From Steinernema hermaphroditum (taxonomy: Eukaryota; Nematoda; Chromadorea; Rhabditida; Steinernematidae), in contig CM059624.1 of assembly GCA_030435675.1 (NCBI GenBank), positions 7,898,769-7,962,768 on the forward strand: a stretch of DNA of 64,000 bases, in the 5' to 3' direction. The notes beneath the pieces were generated by a model. That model did not search any database. It saw only the letters and a program-made list of their open reading frames with translations, and had not been told where the DNA came from. Positions 46,723-57,542 of the stretch are shown here, one piece after another (position 1 is the stretch's first letter; every line of letters begins with the position of its first letter). Both the position numbers and the translations under genes were made by a program.

Positions 46723-47400
46723 ATGGATTTCTCCTCCGAAGTCGTCGCCGTCTTGACGGCACTTGGCCGGAAGAAGCTGGCGCTCCTCTCGAAGCGCATC
46801 TTCAACCGCATTGCGGCGCCGTTGGCCGTGGATTCAAGGCTTTTCTCCGAAGAAGAGCGCGCCAAATTGGTCGCCTCTTTCGGAGTTTCTTCTCTCGAAG
46901 AAGTGGATCGTGTGGTACGTTTCCTTATTTCCCATGGCGCTAAATGCGAGTGTTTTCAGGTGAATTCGCTGGATTCGTTCTGGCAGAAAGCTGTCGCCGA
47001 ACGAGCCACCGAGCAGGACATCTTGACGCGGCTCCGTTCTCTGGATTTCAACACCGAAACGCGCACCACGATGACACAGATCTGGAGCGAGTTGGGAGCT
47101 GTTCTTCTCGATCAGGAGGCCGTTTCTCCGAAGAAGCCTGTTGCAGTGCCCACTAACGTCCCCGACCTCCTAGACGTTGATTACTCCGTTGGCATCGTCG
47201 TCGCCAGGTTCGTCTCTGGTTGTCTTTTCTCTCATGTACGTAGTTTTAGTAAAAACACCGACGAATCGCTGCCGAAGCCCGTGATGCTGATGGACCTCTT
47301 GACAACGCACGGACATCTGAACGCTGAATTGGACTTCAACCAGTTGGCGGCGCTCCACTACGCGCTCCGTGATGCTCAAGTCCACCTGGACTCCTCTTAA
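46723..47400 (+). CDS. COMM domain-containing protein (COMMD10-like)
   Basis: Three exons run from MDFSSEVVAVLTALG at 46723 to the stop at 47400, split by introns after ...EEVDRV (GTACGT...TTTTCAG) and after ...VGIVVA. The N-terminal helical part (LLSKRIFNRI, FSEEERAKLVASFGV) matches the COMMD10 layout. The C-terminal COMM domain reads PDLLDVDYSVGIVVAS then PKPVMLMDLLTT...LDFNQLAALHYALRDAQVHLDS. COMMD proteins form the Commander complex with CCDC22/CCDC93 for endosomal recycling. Many rhabditid nematodes are thought to have lost most COMMDs, so presence is informative. AAATAAAT lies 13 bases past the stop. It is the first gene of a candidate operon with the NUDT14-like gene 117 bp downstream. 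Confidence 0.7.
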   Translation: MDFSSEVVAVLTALGRKKLALLSKRIFNRIAAPLAVDSRLFSEEERAKLVASFGVSSLEEVDRVVRFLISHGAKCECFQVNSLDSFWQKAVAERATEQDILTRLRSLDFNTETRTTMTQIWSELGAVLLDQEAVSPKKPVAVPTNVPDLLDVDYSVGIVVARFVSGCLFSHVRSFSKNTDESLPKPVMLMDLLTTHGHLNAELDFNQLAALHYALRDAQVHLDSS

Positions 47401-47410
47401 GCCATGTATG

Positions 47411-47516
47411 TAAATAAATTTGTTCTTGCATGCACATCTTCCCCCGATGCGTCTTGTCGCCCCGATTTACTTCTTCCCCTATGGTGATTCTGAGTTCATT
47501 CGGTTTCAGAATCCTA
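47411..47516 (+). promoter_or_regulatory. Operon junction: poly(A) signal and trans-splice acceptor
   Basis: AATAAA near 47413-47418 is followed about 90 nt later by CGGTTTCAG (ending 47510) and then AATCCTAATGG. The acceptor is six bases before the next ATG. The spacing and TTTCAG match SL2-type operon junctions of nematodes. Confidence 0.6.
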
Positions 47517-48552
47517 ATGGAGTCCGACAACGAATTCATTGACCGCGTGCGGTTTGACGAGAACCTCGGATCTGGATCCGCCTACATCAAACCACTAAGA
47601 ATGTTCTTCCAGAGGGTAAACACACGTTGCCCCATGTTGTGAATAATTGCCGAAGTGCCCTTTTAGCGTGGCCGAACGATTGCCTGGGATCTGGCTTTTG
47701 GACACGACAGCGTCGCAGGTGTTACAAACGTGTCCTGATGGCAGTTTTATGAAAAGTGGCATTTCAGTGCTTCTCTACCACAAAACTAAGAAGGCGCTTC
47801 TGCTAGTGAAACAGTTTAGACCAGGTGAGCCAAGATTTCGAGGTTGATTGACGTAGGAAACCGAAAACAAGCGACCTGGGACGCGTTTATGACTTGGTCT
47901 TTGTTTTGAGTATAGTTAGGGCTCAAACGTGTATGTTCAATAGCTTCAGTGAGTTCATCACACCCCATTCCTTGGGAATATACCCGCTTGCCGAGTTACT
48001 ACCAAATGATATCATATATCAATCATAAAGTTCTTAATTGCATTTTTTCAGCGGTTTTCGTGACCAGAGTCCGTCGACTCTCGGAGAACCAAGGGAAGCA
48101 GCTAAATGAGATTAATTGGTCGAAGTACCCGGTTTCTATGGGTGAAACACTCGAACTCTGTGCCGGAATCATTGACAAACCCGACCACAGCATCGCCGAG
48201 CATGCACGGGAAGAGATTCTCGAGGAATGTGGCTACAACGTACCCATAGAATCTCTCGAACTCGTTCATTCTTTCATGTATGTCCGTTTTCGTTTGTTTC
48301 CAAACTAATTTTTCCCAACATTGCAGATCTGGAGTGAGTATCTCGGGCTCCCAGCAGCATCTCTACTTCGCCGAAATTGACGAGAATGACAAGGTCAACG
48401 AAGGAGGTGGAAACGAAAAAGAAGGCGAGATGATCGAGAAGGTCTACCTGGGCGTCGACGAGGCGAAGGCCCTCCTGGAGAAGAAGGATACACAGAGTCC
48501 GCCCGGCCTGGTCTTCGCCTTCAAATGGTTCTTCGACCGCTTCTCAAAGTGA
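47517..48552 (+). CDS. Nudix hydrolase, UDP-sugar pyrophosphatase (NUDT14-like)
   Basis: The start MESDNEFIDRVRF at 47517 leads through SGSAYIKPLRMFFQR, RGRTIAWDLAFGHDSVA and LLYHKTKKALLLVKQFRPA to VFVTRVRRLSENQGKQ. The Nudix box is GETLELCAGIIDKPD...HAREEILEECGY, whose Glu cluster binds Mg2+ for pyrophosphate cleavage. SGVSISGSQQHLYFAEID and a C-terminal LVFAFKWFFDRFSK follow. The KQFRPAV segment and the one-residue-longer Nudix spacing are NUDT14-like, an enzyme that hydrolyses UDP-glucose and ADP-ribose. Introns include a 43-nt one after DSVA and a longer one at about 47825-48050. It is the downstream partner of the COMMD10-like gene, with convergent transcription to exchanger B. Confidence 0.8.
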
Positions 48553-48902
48553 AAAATTCCATCCTCATGTTATTAGGGGTTATTAATTGTATCGGTTCAT
48601 TTCTACACAAGTGGCGCTTGCGCTCAACGTGGAGATTTTAGATTTTTTTTAGAGATTTTTACATAACATTTTCCCCTAGCTTTCTAGAGAGAACGAAGAA
48701 CTTTTTTTTTACTTTCGTGTTCACGTTGTTCCTCCAATTTGCCGTGACGCGAAACATTCCGCCGTCTATTAGGGGTTATCGTATCGGTTTATTTACAACG
48801 AAGTGCAAGAGTGGAAACTGGAAGTGACACGCACACAACAATAAATAGAACTTCTTCCTTTGATTTTTGGGCCAAAATCTCGAGGACTTTCTTCTGTACA
48901 GC
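48553..48902. other. Convergent 3' region with an imperfect direct repeat
   Basis: This 350-bp gap separates the converging NUDT14-like and exchanger B genes. The segments 48571-48613 and 48767-48806 share TATTAGGGGTTAT, GTATCGGTT and AAGTG in the same order. A T-rich run lies at 48700-48711. It may be a duplicated 3'-end processing region. Confidence 0.45.
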
Positions 48903-51900
48903 TCAGAAAGAGGGAATGATGCAGTAGGAAACCATGGTGCTGAGGATAACGTAGACTAACCTGAAAACATGGCGTGCTTCAAGGATATTTCAGTATTTGT
49001 CTTACCAGACGCAGAGGAATATCGTCACCGAGATCATCTTCTGCCGCTGAGGGCCGCCGAGCTCGCCCTGAACGTCTTTGGAGCGTCGACGGAACTGGAG
49101 TATGGCCGTGCAGATGACGGAACCCATGAGGAAGAGGGTGACCGAGAAGGCGAGGGATCCGGCCTCGATCCGGAAGATCGTCCCCTTTGAGGCGTGGTAG
49201 ATGGCGGCGATGGACCAGGCGATGCCGATGCCGAGGAAGACGTTGACGGCGTTGGAGCCGGTGACGTTGCCGATGGAGGAGTCGGCGGTGGGGTCCTGGA
49301 TGGCAGCGGTCTTCGAGGCGAAGGTGTCGGGGAGGCTGGTGCCGAGGGCGACGAGGGTGATGGCGGTGACGGAGTCCTTGAGACCGATGGTGCAGCCGAA
49401 GTGAGAGGCGACGTCGCCGATGAGGGCGGTGAGGAAACCGATACCGAGGATGGCGACGAAGAAACAGAGCCAGCCGTTGTAGTAGTCGGTGGGCGGGATA
49501 AGGGCGAAGAGGAGCTTCCAGGGCAGCGAAACGTAGTGGAGCACCTTCTCGCGGATGCTCAGGGAGCCATCTGAAGCGGATCTGAAGTTAGGGGATGATG
49601 AGGGGCCACCCACCGCCGTCGAGGTCCTCCACCTCGAAGGCCTCGGTGAACTGCTGCTTCCAGCTGCTGCTGCCCACCATGAGGGAGCAGTTCGCGTTGG
49701 CGACCATCTTGTCCACGAAGCTCTTGAACTCCTTGTCCTCCGTGATGACCACCTTGCAGCGACTGTGGTCGCCGAGTACGGGCTTCCCCAGCTCGTCGGC
49801 GTCCTTCGGCTTGCTCACCCAGATCGGCTCGCCCAGCTCGATGTAGAAGTCCTCGCTCTTCTCGTACTCGTCGTCATTTACGATGTCGATGCAGATCTCG
49901 CCCCTGAACACGCCTGATCACAGCTCCTTCCCGGTGGGACCCACTTTGTCTGCTCGTTGGTGAACTTGAGGACGTCGTCCCTGCCGATATAATCCTTCCC
50001 GTTTTTCGCCATGCCGTCGATGGTCCTGAAGGGAACGTGAACCTCTCCACGGGCGCCGCGCGCTCGAAAGACCTGGAAGACAAGAAAGGCGTTTTCGGGG
50101 CAGGGCAAGACGAACCTCGAGGACGAAGACGCCCGCGTTCTCGGACACTTTGAACTTCTCCGACGAGAACCCGAAGGCGCCGGCGTGGTCGTCGTCCACG
50201 ATGATTACAGTAGCCGTGGCGGCGGCGCCGAGTCTCGCCGGAAGGGCCTTCTGCTCCTCGTCGTCGGTTACCGCCTTCACCTGCGAGAGGCGCACGAGGA
50301 ACTGCTCGTCCTCCTCGTAGATGTCGTTGTCGACGATGCCGATCTCGATCTCCTGCCTGCAGAGGGGTACGGTAGGGATCCTTGGAGAGCGCCTACATTT
50401 CCTGATCGGGCTCGAAGGTGAGATATCCCTCGACGGGGATGAAGTCCGAGTGCTCTTGCGCTGTCTCCGCCACGGTACGGTAGTGTACCGTAACCGTGCA
50501 GGGCTCCTCGATGCTACCACGGTCGCAGCGCACCTGAACCTTCAGGGCGCCGACGTTCTCGAGGCACATGTAGTGGGGCGGATCGAAGCTGTAGCTCGCC
50601 GGGTTACGGTAGGGGAGTACGATAGTGGACTCACTCGACGACGACCTGCCGGGGCTTGTATTGGACCGTCGGCTGCACAAGTTCCTGCGACTTTTCACGG
50701 ATGCGCTTCGAGGTGATGTCGCCGGCGCCAAGCATCTTGCGCGTCGCCTGAATACGGTAGAAGGCGCGACTCTTCGGCGCCTCCGAGATGACCTTCGCTG
50801 TGGCGAGCTTCTCCAGCTCGATGACGGAGGCGTCGGGGTGCTCCACTCGGAGTTGCCGGAAGATCTCGAGGTACTTCTGCCGGTGCTCCTCGAAGGCGAT
50901 CACCTCGGCATCCTTCGACCCGCTCAGAAGGGACGCCCTGAAGGAGCGGTTACGGTACGCGTCGGGGAGGCTCACCGGTGCTCGTCGCCGCCGTTCTCCA
51001 TGGCGTGTGTCTTCTGGCGGTGGATGCCGCTGTCGGTCCTCCGGGTGAAGGAGCGCATTGGCATCGCGAGAAGGCGCTGACCGAAACGGCCCGTCCACCG
51101 GTTGGCGACGTAGGCGCTAAGTACGGTAAGCGGGAAGAAGATGAAGGTGAGCACGGCCTCCCACACCTGCACCACCCCCGGAGACGTCACCGCCAGGATC
51201 ACATAGAGCCAGATGTAGGCGAACGTCGACCACACTACCGTAACCCAGAAGACGCCGCTGTTCTTCACGCGGCGCACTTCGCTGTCGGGAATGACCTGAA
51301 GTGGAGGAGGGGGTCTCCGGAGGACCACTGGGTCACTCACGTATATACAAACAGCGATAATGACGTAGAGGTTGAAGGCAGCCGAGCCGACGATCGTGCT
51401 GGGACCGAGATCACCGCCCTCGAAGTTATTGCCGATGATCTCGATGACCGAGAGGAGGATCTCCGGCGCCGAAGAACCTGAAGTCGAAGATTGCGAGGGG
51501 GAAGAGGAAGGGGCCACCCACCGAGGGCCATGAGGGTCAGATTGCTGACGGTCTCGTTCCACACGCGGATCAGAATCGTGTAGGGCTCTCCGGTAACCTT
51601 CCGGAGTTTCACCTCGCGCTCCTGAGAGGTGATCACCTCGATCGCCGCCATGAACCTGAATCGAAAGAGATAAGGTTTCCACGGGGGTACGGTACCTGTC
51701 GGAGACAATGGAGACGCCGAAGAAGAGGTAGGCGAGGAAGAGGAAGTAGACGAGCGCGCGGAAGACGATGGTACAAGTCTGGAGGTTCCTCTGGGGTTGC
51801 CAGACGGGGAGCAGGACGCCCTTGGAGCACGGCTTAGTCTGGGTGCAGATGTTCGGGCCCGAAGAGTTCTTCGGAGCCGCCGCGGAAAGGCAGACGCAGA

Positions 51901-51949
51901 AGGCGGCCACGAGGGCCACCCGCAGCGCTGTAGAAGACAACGACGACAT
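48903..51949 (-). CDS. Na+/Ca2+ exchanger (NCX/SLC8 family), paralogue B
   Basis: The start MSSLSSTALRVALVAAF at 51949 is a signal peptide. CSKGVLLPVWQPQRN is followed by the first TM, FMAAIEVITSQERE, alpha-1 NETVSNLTLMALGSSAPEIL and GPSTIVGSAAFNLYVIIA. TM4-5 (VTVVWSTFAYIWLYVILA) and a loop with two Calx-beta domains come next. The first Calx-beta reads HYMCLENVGALKVQV, IVDNDIYEEDEQFLVRL and IVDDDHAG. The segment that is EDGTANEGSDY in paralogue A is VAETAQEHSDF here, so Ca2+ binding may differ. Alpha-2 is VALGTSLPDTFASKTAAIQ...NVTGSNAVNVFLGIGIAW, and the end is YCIIPSF at 48903. Several introns are marked by TACNGTA (for example 51688-51694, directly on the donor). It is shorter than paralogue A mainly through shorter introns. 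Confidence 0.85.
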
Positions 51950-54833
51950 GGCGTTACGGTAGGACAGAAACAGCCATCGAAGTGAAGAAGAAGCAACCTG
52001 GAAGAGAGGTTGAGGGGGGCATCGAGGAGACACCGAGGAGGCACGCAAGCCGAAAAGCAAACTCTATCCACGCGGAAGGGGAAACGTTGCATTGAGAATG
52101 CAGTTTTTATGAAACACTTCGAGGGCACAAATCCTCCATGAATAGTTAGTGTCTGAGTATCCTGAGGAAGAGGAAGCATTCCTATAGAGACCTCCAAGAA
52201 GAGGTCATCAGTCTGTAGGAAATCAAAAGACTAAAGTGCATGAAACGAATATCCTCGATGTGTCAGTGTAACTGGAACAACTTTGCCTCTCCACTCGATG
52301 AGAACGATAGAAATGGAGGCACGCGCCACATCACATTGGTCACATATGGGAGTAGTGCAGGTCTAGGAGGGAGGCTGAGTCACCAGCATGATGACGTCCG
52401 TGACATGTTTGCTCAAATGCATAAACGGACCCGAGGACAGCAGGCGTTTTCTGAGGCCAAAGGACGTTTCCTCCAGGTGCTCTTCGTCTGAGAAGCTGTG
52501 GAATGAGTAGAATTCGGAGGAGATCGATACTCGGGTTCTCCGATCGATCGAGAGACGCGGCAATCCGATTATGACATCGCAAACAAGTGACCGGGAGAAC
52601 ACCTGCCGGGCGCCTCTTTAGGGATGCGCTCGAGAGTACGACTGGAGAACGACGTGTGAGTGACGCGCCGACGAATGAGGTGCGGGAGGAGCGGGAGTGA
52701 TTGAGTTTTTTCAATTCCAAACGGTTCGGCAAGGTCGAGGAACCGGTCGGCCTCGCTAATTGGAAAAACGCGGGAATTACGGTGTACTTTGGGAGCCGAA
52801 GATGCTCGTGGCATTCGCTCCTCGACCACAAATGTCGTTTCGCATTTTAACACAATTACTCGTGCGCGAGAGGATTGATGGCAACGGCAGGAGAACCTGA
52901 AAGCGAAGGCGCAGGTGGAAGGGGCGCGGAGCCCTCGTGCGCCTCGAGCTTTCAAGATCTCGAGGCTAGAAATGGATCGTTTGGAGGGGACACCCAGTCC
53001 CGATGAGCCACTAAAAAGCCGAAGGGTGTGTAATGTTCCCAAGGACGACCCGGGGTCACCTGGCAGATCAACAGCTCCCGAGATGCCCGAAGAGAAGCGC
53101 CTCGGAGTTCGTTCACGGGAACCAACGGCAACTTCGAAGACGTCTTCGGGGGGCTGGAGTAACCAGTTATTGCGGAGGAGAATCGATGCACGAGAAGGAT
53201 GTTTACGCAAAACAGAACAAAAGAGGCGCGACTGTAGGGGCAATTCGACGGTCGGAACCGGGCGCGACCACATGCAAATTGAGATGTCGTCGGGGGCGAC
53301 GCCGACGTCCCCAAGGACACGCGTCCGGATTCTGTCCCCATGGCCACCGACGGCGAGAGAAGCGCAATTAGGCGCCGAGGGAGAAGTTGGACGCTGTTTG
53401 ATTCTCTGGAAACTAAGCCGACACTCCGACCCACTTAGCACGATTGCAGATGACGAGTGCGAACACTCCTAATGGAAGAGTTCTTTTTCTTCACGTAGAT
53501 GCGCCTTCCAGAAGGGACGCGGAAGAAGAGGACAAAGAAAAACAGAGACTTGCAGAACCCAAGGAATCCATTCGTCCCTGCTTTAGGGAGAATATCTCCT
53601 GGTCACATACTCATGCCTAACGGGTTTCTGTTACAAATGACTACTAATGGATACACATTATATTTGGTTAGGTTTAAGAACCACAACTATTTTCTTGTGG
53701 TTTTTAACTGCGCTTTTAGAGTAATTTTTTGATCGTTGCGCGGATTGTAACACATCACTTGAAAGAGTACTGTCTAGCCTGCAATCTATTTTTTTTTATG
53801 TTTTATGTTTTAGTTTGAGCCCCTTGAGAAGAAACCTTAAAAAGTGTTCAAAGATGCGCTACTTTTGCACACAAATTAGGCGTACTTTCGTTCTAATCAA
53901 ATACAACACAACAGAACGATGAAAGCACACAAGCAAGAACGCCCAATCTGAGTCATTTTTTTAGCTTATTTAACAAATGAATTTAATTTTGTGAACTCTG
54001 CATTACGACTCAGATACAAAGATCATACATAATAAGAAAATAGGAAGCAATGACCATGAATCAATGACGATAGGTCATGTAATAAGGCCAAAATCAAGGC
54101 ACATCGGGTTAAAATATACTGCTACGAATTGTTGAAATTAAAGCACAGTAACCCATAGTATGAACCTATGCACGATTTCTTTAGAAACTGGCCGACAGGG
54201 CCTTCTTTTTGTTGAACAGATCCGATTTTCGAAAGGATGAGATCTGATCCTCAAGCAGCAATCTTAAACATCGGAATTAAGTAGAAGGCTAGAAATATAG
54301 ACCGCAACACGATCAACTATGACATTGATCAGATCGAAGTCAGGTTCAGGCTGTGTACAAATTCCGACAATGACTTTCAAAGACAAAAGTACACGAGAAA
54401 GGAGCGAAAATCCAATCAGCAGAAGTGTCAAAAGCGACTGGTCGGTCCGACTTCAAAGCAGCCTTATCGCTCCGTTTTTCGTCGAAATCGCTCCTCTTAC
54501 GTAGTCCGAATCCATTTTGCGTCATCGCCGACAGAAGCCGAAAGTGATAAGCACGTGTCGGACACCTCCAGTCACATCCCTAACAGACCCGTGTGGAGAG
54601 GGTCACCCTCATTGTACCTTGGATTGAGGCCACCCGGGTGCCCCGGCCACTGGAAGACGGCCTTGGCCTCCGAATCGGCGACACCTTGAAGGGGAAAATC
54701 GTCTGCGCCCTCGCGCTTAATTTCACGATTACGCGCTGGAGCGTTTGGGGCGTTTAGTGAGGGGAGATTACGGGATTCTATTTCGATTTCGGATCTGATA
54801 GGGCAAAAATGTAAACAAGAAGACGAAAATGAA

Positions 54834-54907
54834 TGCCTCATGCCTCGGAATCGAACCAGCGACCTTCTGTTTACTAGACAGACGCTCTGCCCCTGAGCCA
54901 ATGAGGC
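54834..54907 (-). tRNA. tRNA-Thr(AGU)-like sequence, probably decayed
   Basis: On the minus strand a 7-bp acceptor stem GCCTCAT/ATGAGGC, a D-arm GCTC...GAGC and an anticodon arm TCTGT-CTAGTAA-ACAGA with anticodon AGT are followed by a T-loop GGTTCGATTCC. The strand 3' of the T-loop is CCGAGGC instead of a five-base complement to GCTGG. The T-stem is therefore mispaired and about two bases too long. Everything else is canonical for eukaryotic tRNA-Thr, including the B-box. Probably a pseudogene or tRNA-derived remnant. Confidence 0.55.
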
Positions 54908-55703
54908 CTCCGCAGTTCAGCTTCCCGAAGGGTCAAGTGATCGAATCTCTCAAATGGCGATAAACGCATTTAAAAGTAAACATCCGACGGAGTATCAGCT
55001 GGGCCCGCGGCTGAGTGACTCCACCCGTGGGCGATTCTGTGAAATCGATTCGTCGGCGCCACTTCCTCGTCACCTAATTTGTGACAAAAGAGGCCGCCGG
55101 AGAGGTACGACGGCGCTTCCAATCCGGCACGTCATGGGAGAGACGGCGGAAGAAGCGGAGATCGATGACCCGAAAACGAAGAAGACGGCGGTGGCGACAA
55201 CAAAGCCCGCCTCCGAGTGCCAAATTTTAGGCAATTATGCCCCGGCTCCGTGGCACATTTAGACGCTGAACGAAGTCGGAAAACAATGGAGGAACAGGAG
55301 AAAACAACCTCCGGGAGTCCTTTCGGAAATCCGCGCGCGATTCATAATTCATAGGGCGCGCGAATCGGCGCCGGATTATGCAACCTTTTAGGCACTCCAT
55401 CGCCGGACGACTCCCGAGCGCCGCTAAGCCCCCGAAAAGCCGTTTTGCAGAAAAAGGAGAAAGGGTGGAATTGTTGGGGTGGGACTCCCTCTAATTGGAC
55501 CTAAGCTGTTGACGATTCTTTTAAAAAGTACTTGACTGTTCGTTCCACGAAAACACAGGGAGAAAAGATCTGAGATATGGGCCCGAAATAGCCGACGACG
55601 ACCGTCTCGACGGTGGAATCCACTCGAACGGGTTCGTCGTCGACAGTTCTCGTCTGGCGTCTTGTTTTCGTTCTCAAAACGGTGCCCAATAAATTAATCA
55701 AGT

Positions 55704-56263
55704 GTACAGCCATCGGATGCTCACTCGTGTCGCGGTGGCGAGCGGTCGGTCCCTCCGGTCGCTCTCTGAGCGTCGGGTTGGTCAGACAGCAAACCCTGTG
55801 GCAGTTGTGAGTGTTCCGGCTTCCAGAGGGAATTGGGACACCCGGAAGCCGTAGTCCCACCACCGCAGACAACAAGATGTCCGACGCCAGAAATCCGACG
55901 CCCGACGCTGCGTGAGATGTCATCCCGAAGGTCACCGACGCTCTGAGGACACCAATACTGAGGAAGACGCAACCCCCGAACCACGGACTCATCTCTCCGT
56001 AGCAGATGCGAGCTCAGAAGCCTCCTCTGACGCTGAAGCCTCCTCAAACGCCCCGAGAAGAAGAAGTTCGGCCGCCATTTCCGGAGTTTCGCCGATTCCC
56101 AGATGCCCCCTGAAGCGCGCCGTCTCCTACCGGTTCGACGTCAACGCCGCGCCAGGAATGAAGCCGTCTACAAGTGATATCCTCTGTTGTCTATTAATCG
56201 GTGTCATGCAAGGCGTAACGCCTTTGATTCATGAAGTAAAATCGTGAAAATCGTACAGCCATC
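55704..56263. mobile_element. Short retroposon-like insertion with 11-bp target-site duplication, copy 2
   Basis: The insert at 55715-56252 (538 bp) is flanked by perfect 11-bp repeats GTACAGCCATC at 55704-55714 and 56253-56263. The interior matches 897-1350 from CTCACTCGTGTCGCGG onward, with two internal length differences. The target sequence is unrelated to that of copy 1, so the two are independent insertions. There are no inverted termini. The longest plus-strand frame (55912-56247) is Ser/Glu-rich at first and ends at the element's right end; it is shifted relative to the ATG in the shared ACAAGATGTCCGAC, and copy 1 does not keep it. Confidence 0.75.
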
Positions 56264-57542
56264 CAGAGGCTAATGACGGAATAGTTGCGCCGTCGTAAAA
56301 TACTTAAATGACGCGGCCGGGTGATTTCATTAGCGCGCGGCGGAATCGTCCGGCGCCGGAGGAATGCACTCCACGGGCACCTCCGAGGCCGAAGACATCT
56401 GGCGATGATTTGTGGCATCGGCCACGTTCTGTGCGTCCGGGGAAGAAGGCAAACGACGGGGAAGGGCCGTCGGGAGAGTGACAAGAGCAGAAAATGACTT
56501 CTGGGTATGGGGTGTGGAGGGGGCGGAGGCGGGGAGGGGGATTTGTGATCTCCACGAAGAGCGAAGCGCATTTAGAAGACTACTCGTTTCAGGTGAATGG
56601 AAAACAAAAAGAGAAAGGAATGCTGCGTTCTAAGAGACCAAGGTCGGGGACCTTGCCGTTCCCGTTTAGTATGACTACATGTATGTGTTTTTGTGTCCAC
56701 GGGAGTAGGTTCTTTCTATAAAGCTGCTTACAGCGACTAGGGCCTCTTGTGGCCACTGAAAGGTTTCACATTTCACTCGGCTTGTTTTCGTTTCTCAGCC
56801 TCCAATCGAGTTCCGAGCAAGCGGTCGGCGAACTTGGGGCACGTATAGCTGCCGTTTGAAGCATGGACCTTTCTGTGGACAGTCCTACAGTACCAGATTG
56901 ATCCGATAAGATCGAAACCGAAGAGACGATGGTGTGTTGCATCCTTCGCTCGCAACGATCAAAAACTATTCCAAACGTTGTTTTATGATTTTTTTCTGAA
57001 CCATCGACGACACCGATGGCTGCAACCCTAAGGGACTACTCAAAAGTCACTTTTTTTTGTATAAAAGACCTAATTAGATCCAGCTTCAGAATTTGATCTT
57101 TCCTGCGTGGAAAACTCAATTTCGGTAATTCAATTAAGACGTAAAACATTATTTGTATCAATTGGTAAACAAACACATACAGTACCCCGACGCGGAAGGA
57201 AACGAGCAGCGCTAAAACACAAACAGACGCTTCCCCGGGCGATCTTTGCGCTTTCGGCCGCAGAGGAACGCCACTTCGATGTGCCATCAATTAGGAGGGT
57301 ACGGTCACGCTCGATCCAAACATTCCCCGCCGACCAAGCATCACTCCGGCTCCTGCGCCGATCGAAAATCGAATCAGCAGCCCTAATCAAGTCGCGCACA
57401 CCTAAAAACAACGCTGACTTATTGCGTTCGCGCCCCGGGGCTCTCAAACGGGTAGAGGCGGCGAAGCAGACGCCTTCGAGGCGCCGGACACGTGTACCCT
57501 TAAAACTCTTTATTAATCGAAATCTGTGCAACTCTGAAAACG

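Larger units (their letters stand above)
51950..57542. other. Non-coding spacer between exchanger B and the dopamine receptor
   Basis: These 5.6 kb have no supported protein gene. A 290-codon minus frame (52569-53441) overlaps a 185-codon plus frame and has no domain, so GC-driven openness is the likeliest cause. About 53.7-54.5 kb is AT-rich with long A/T runs. The region holds a decayed tRNA-Thr (54834-54907) and a retroposon-like element (55715-56252). Confidence 0.4.

Noticed and set aside
52569..53441. 290-codon minus-strand frame
   Set aside because: It overlaps a long plus-strand frame, has no recognisable domain, no splice context and no codon preference resembling neighbouring genes.
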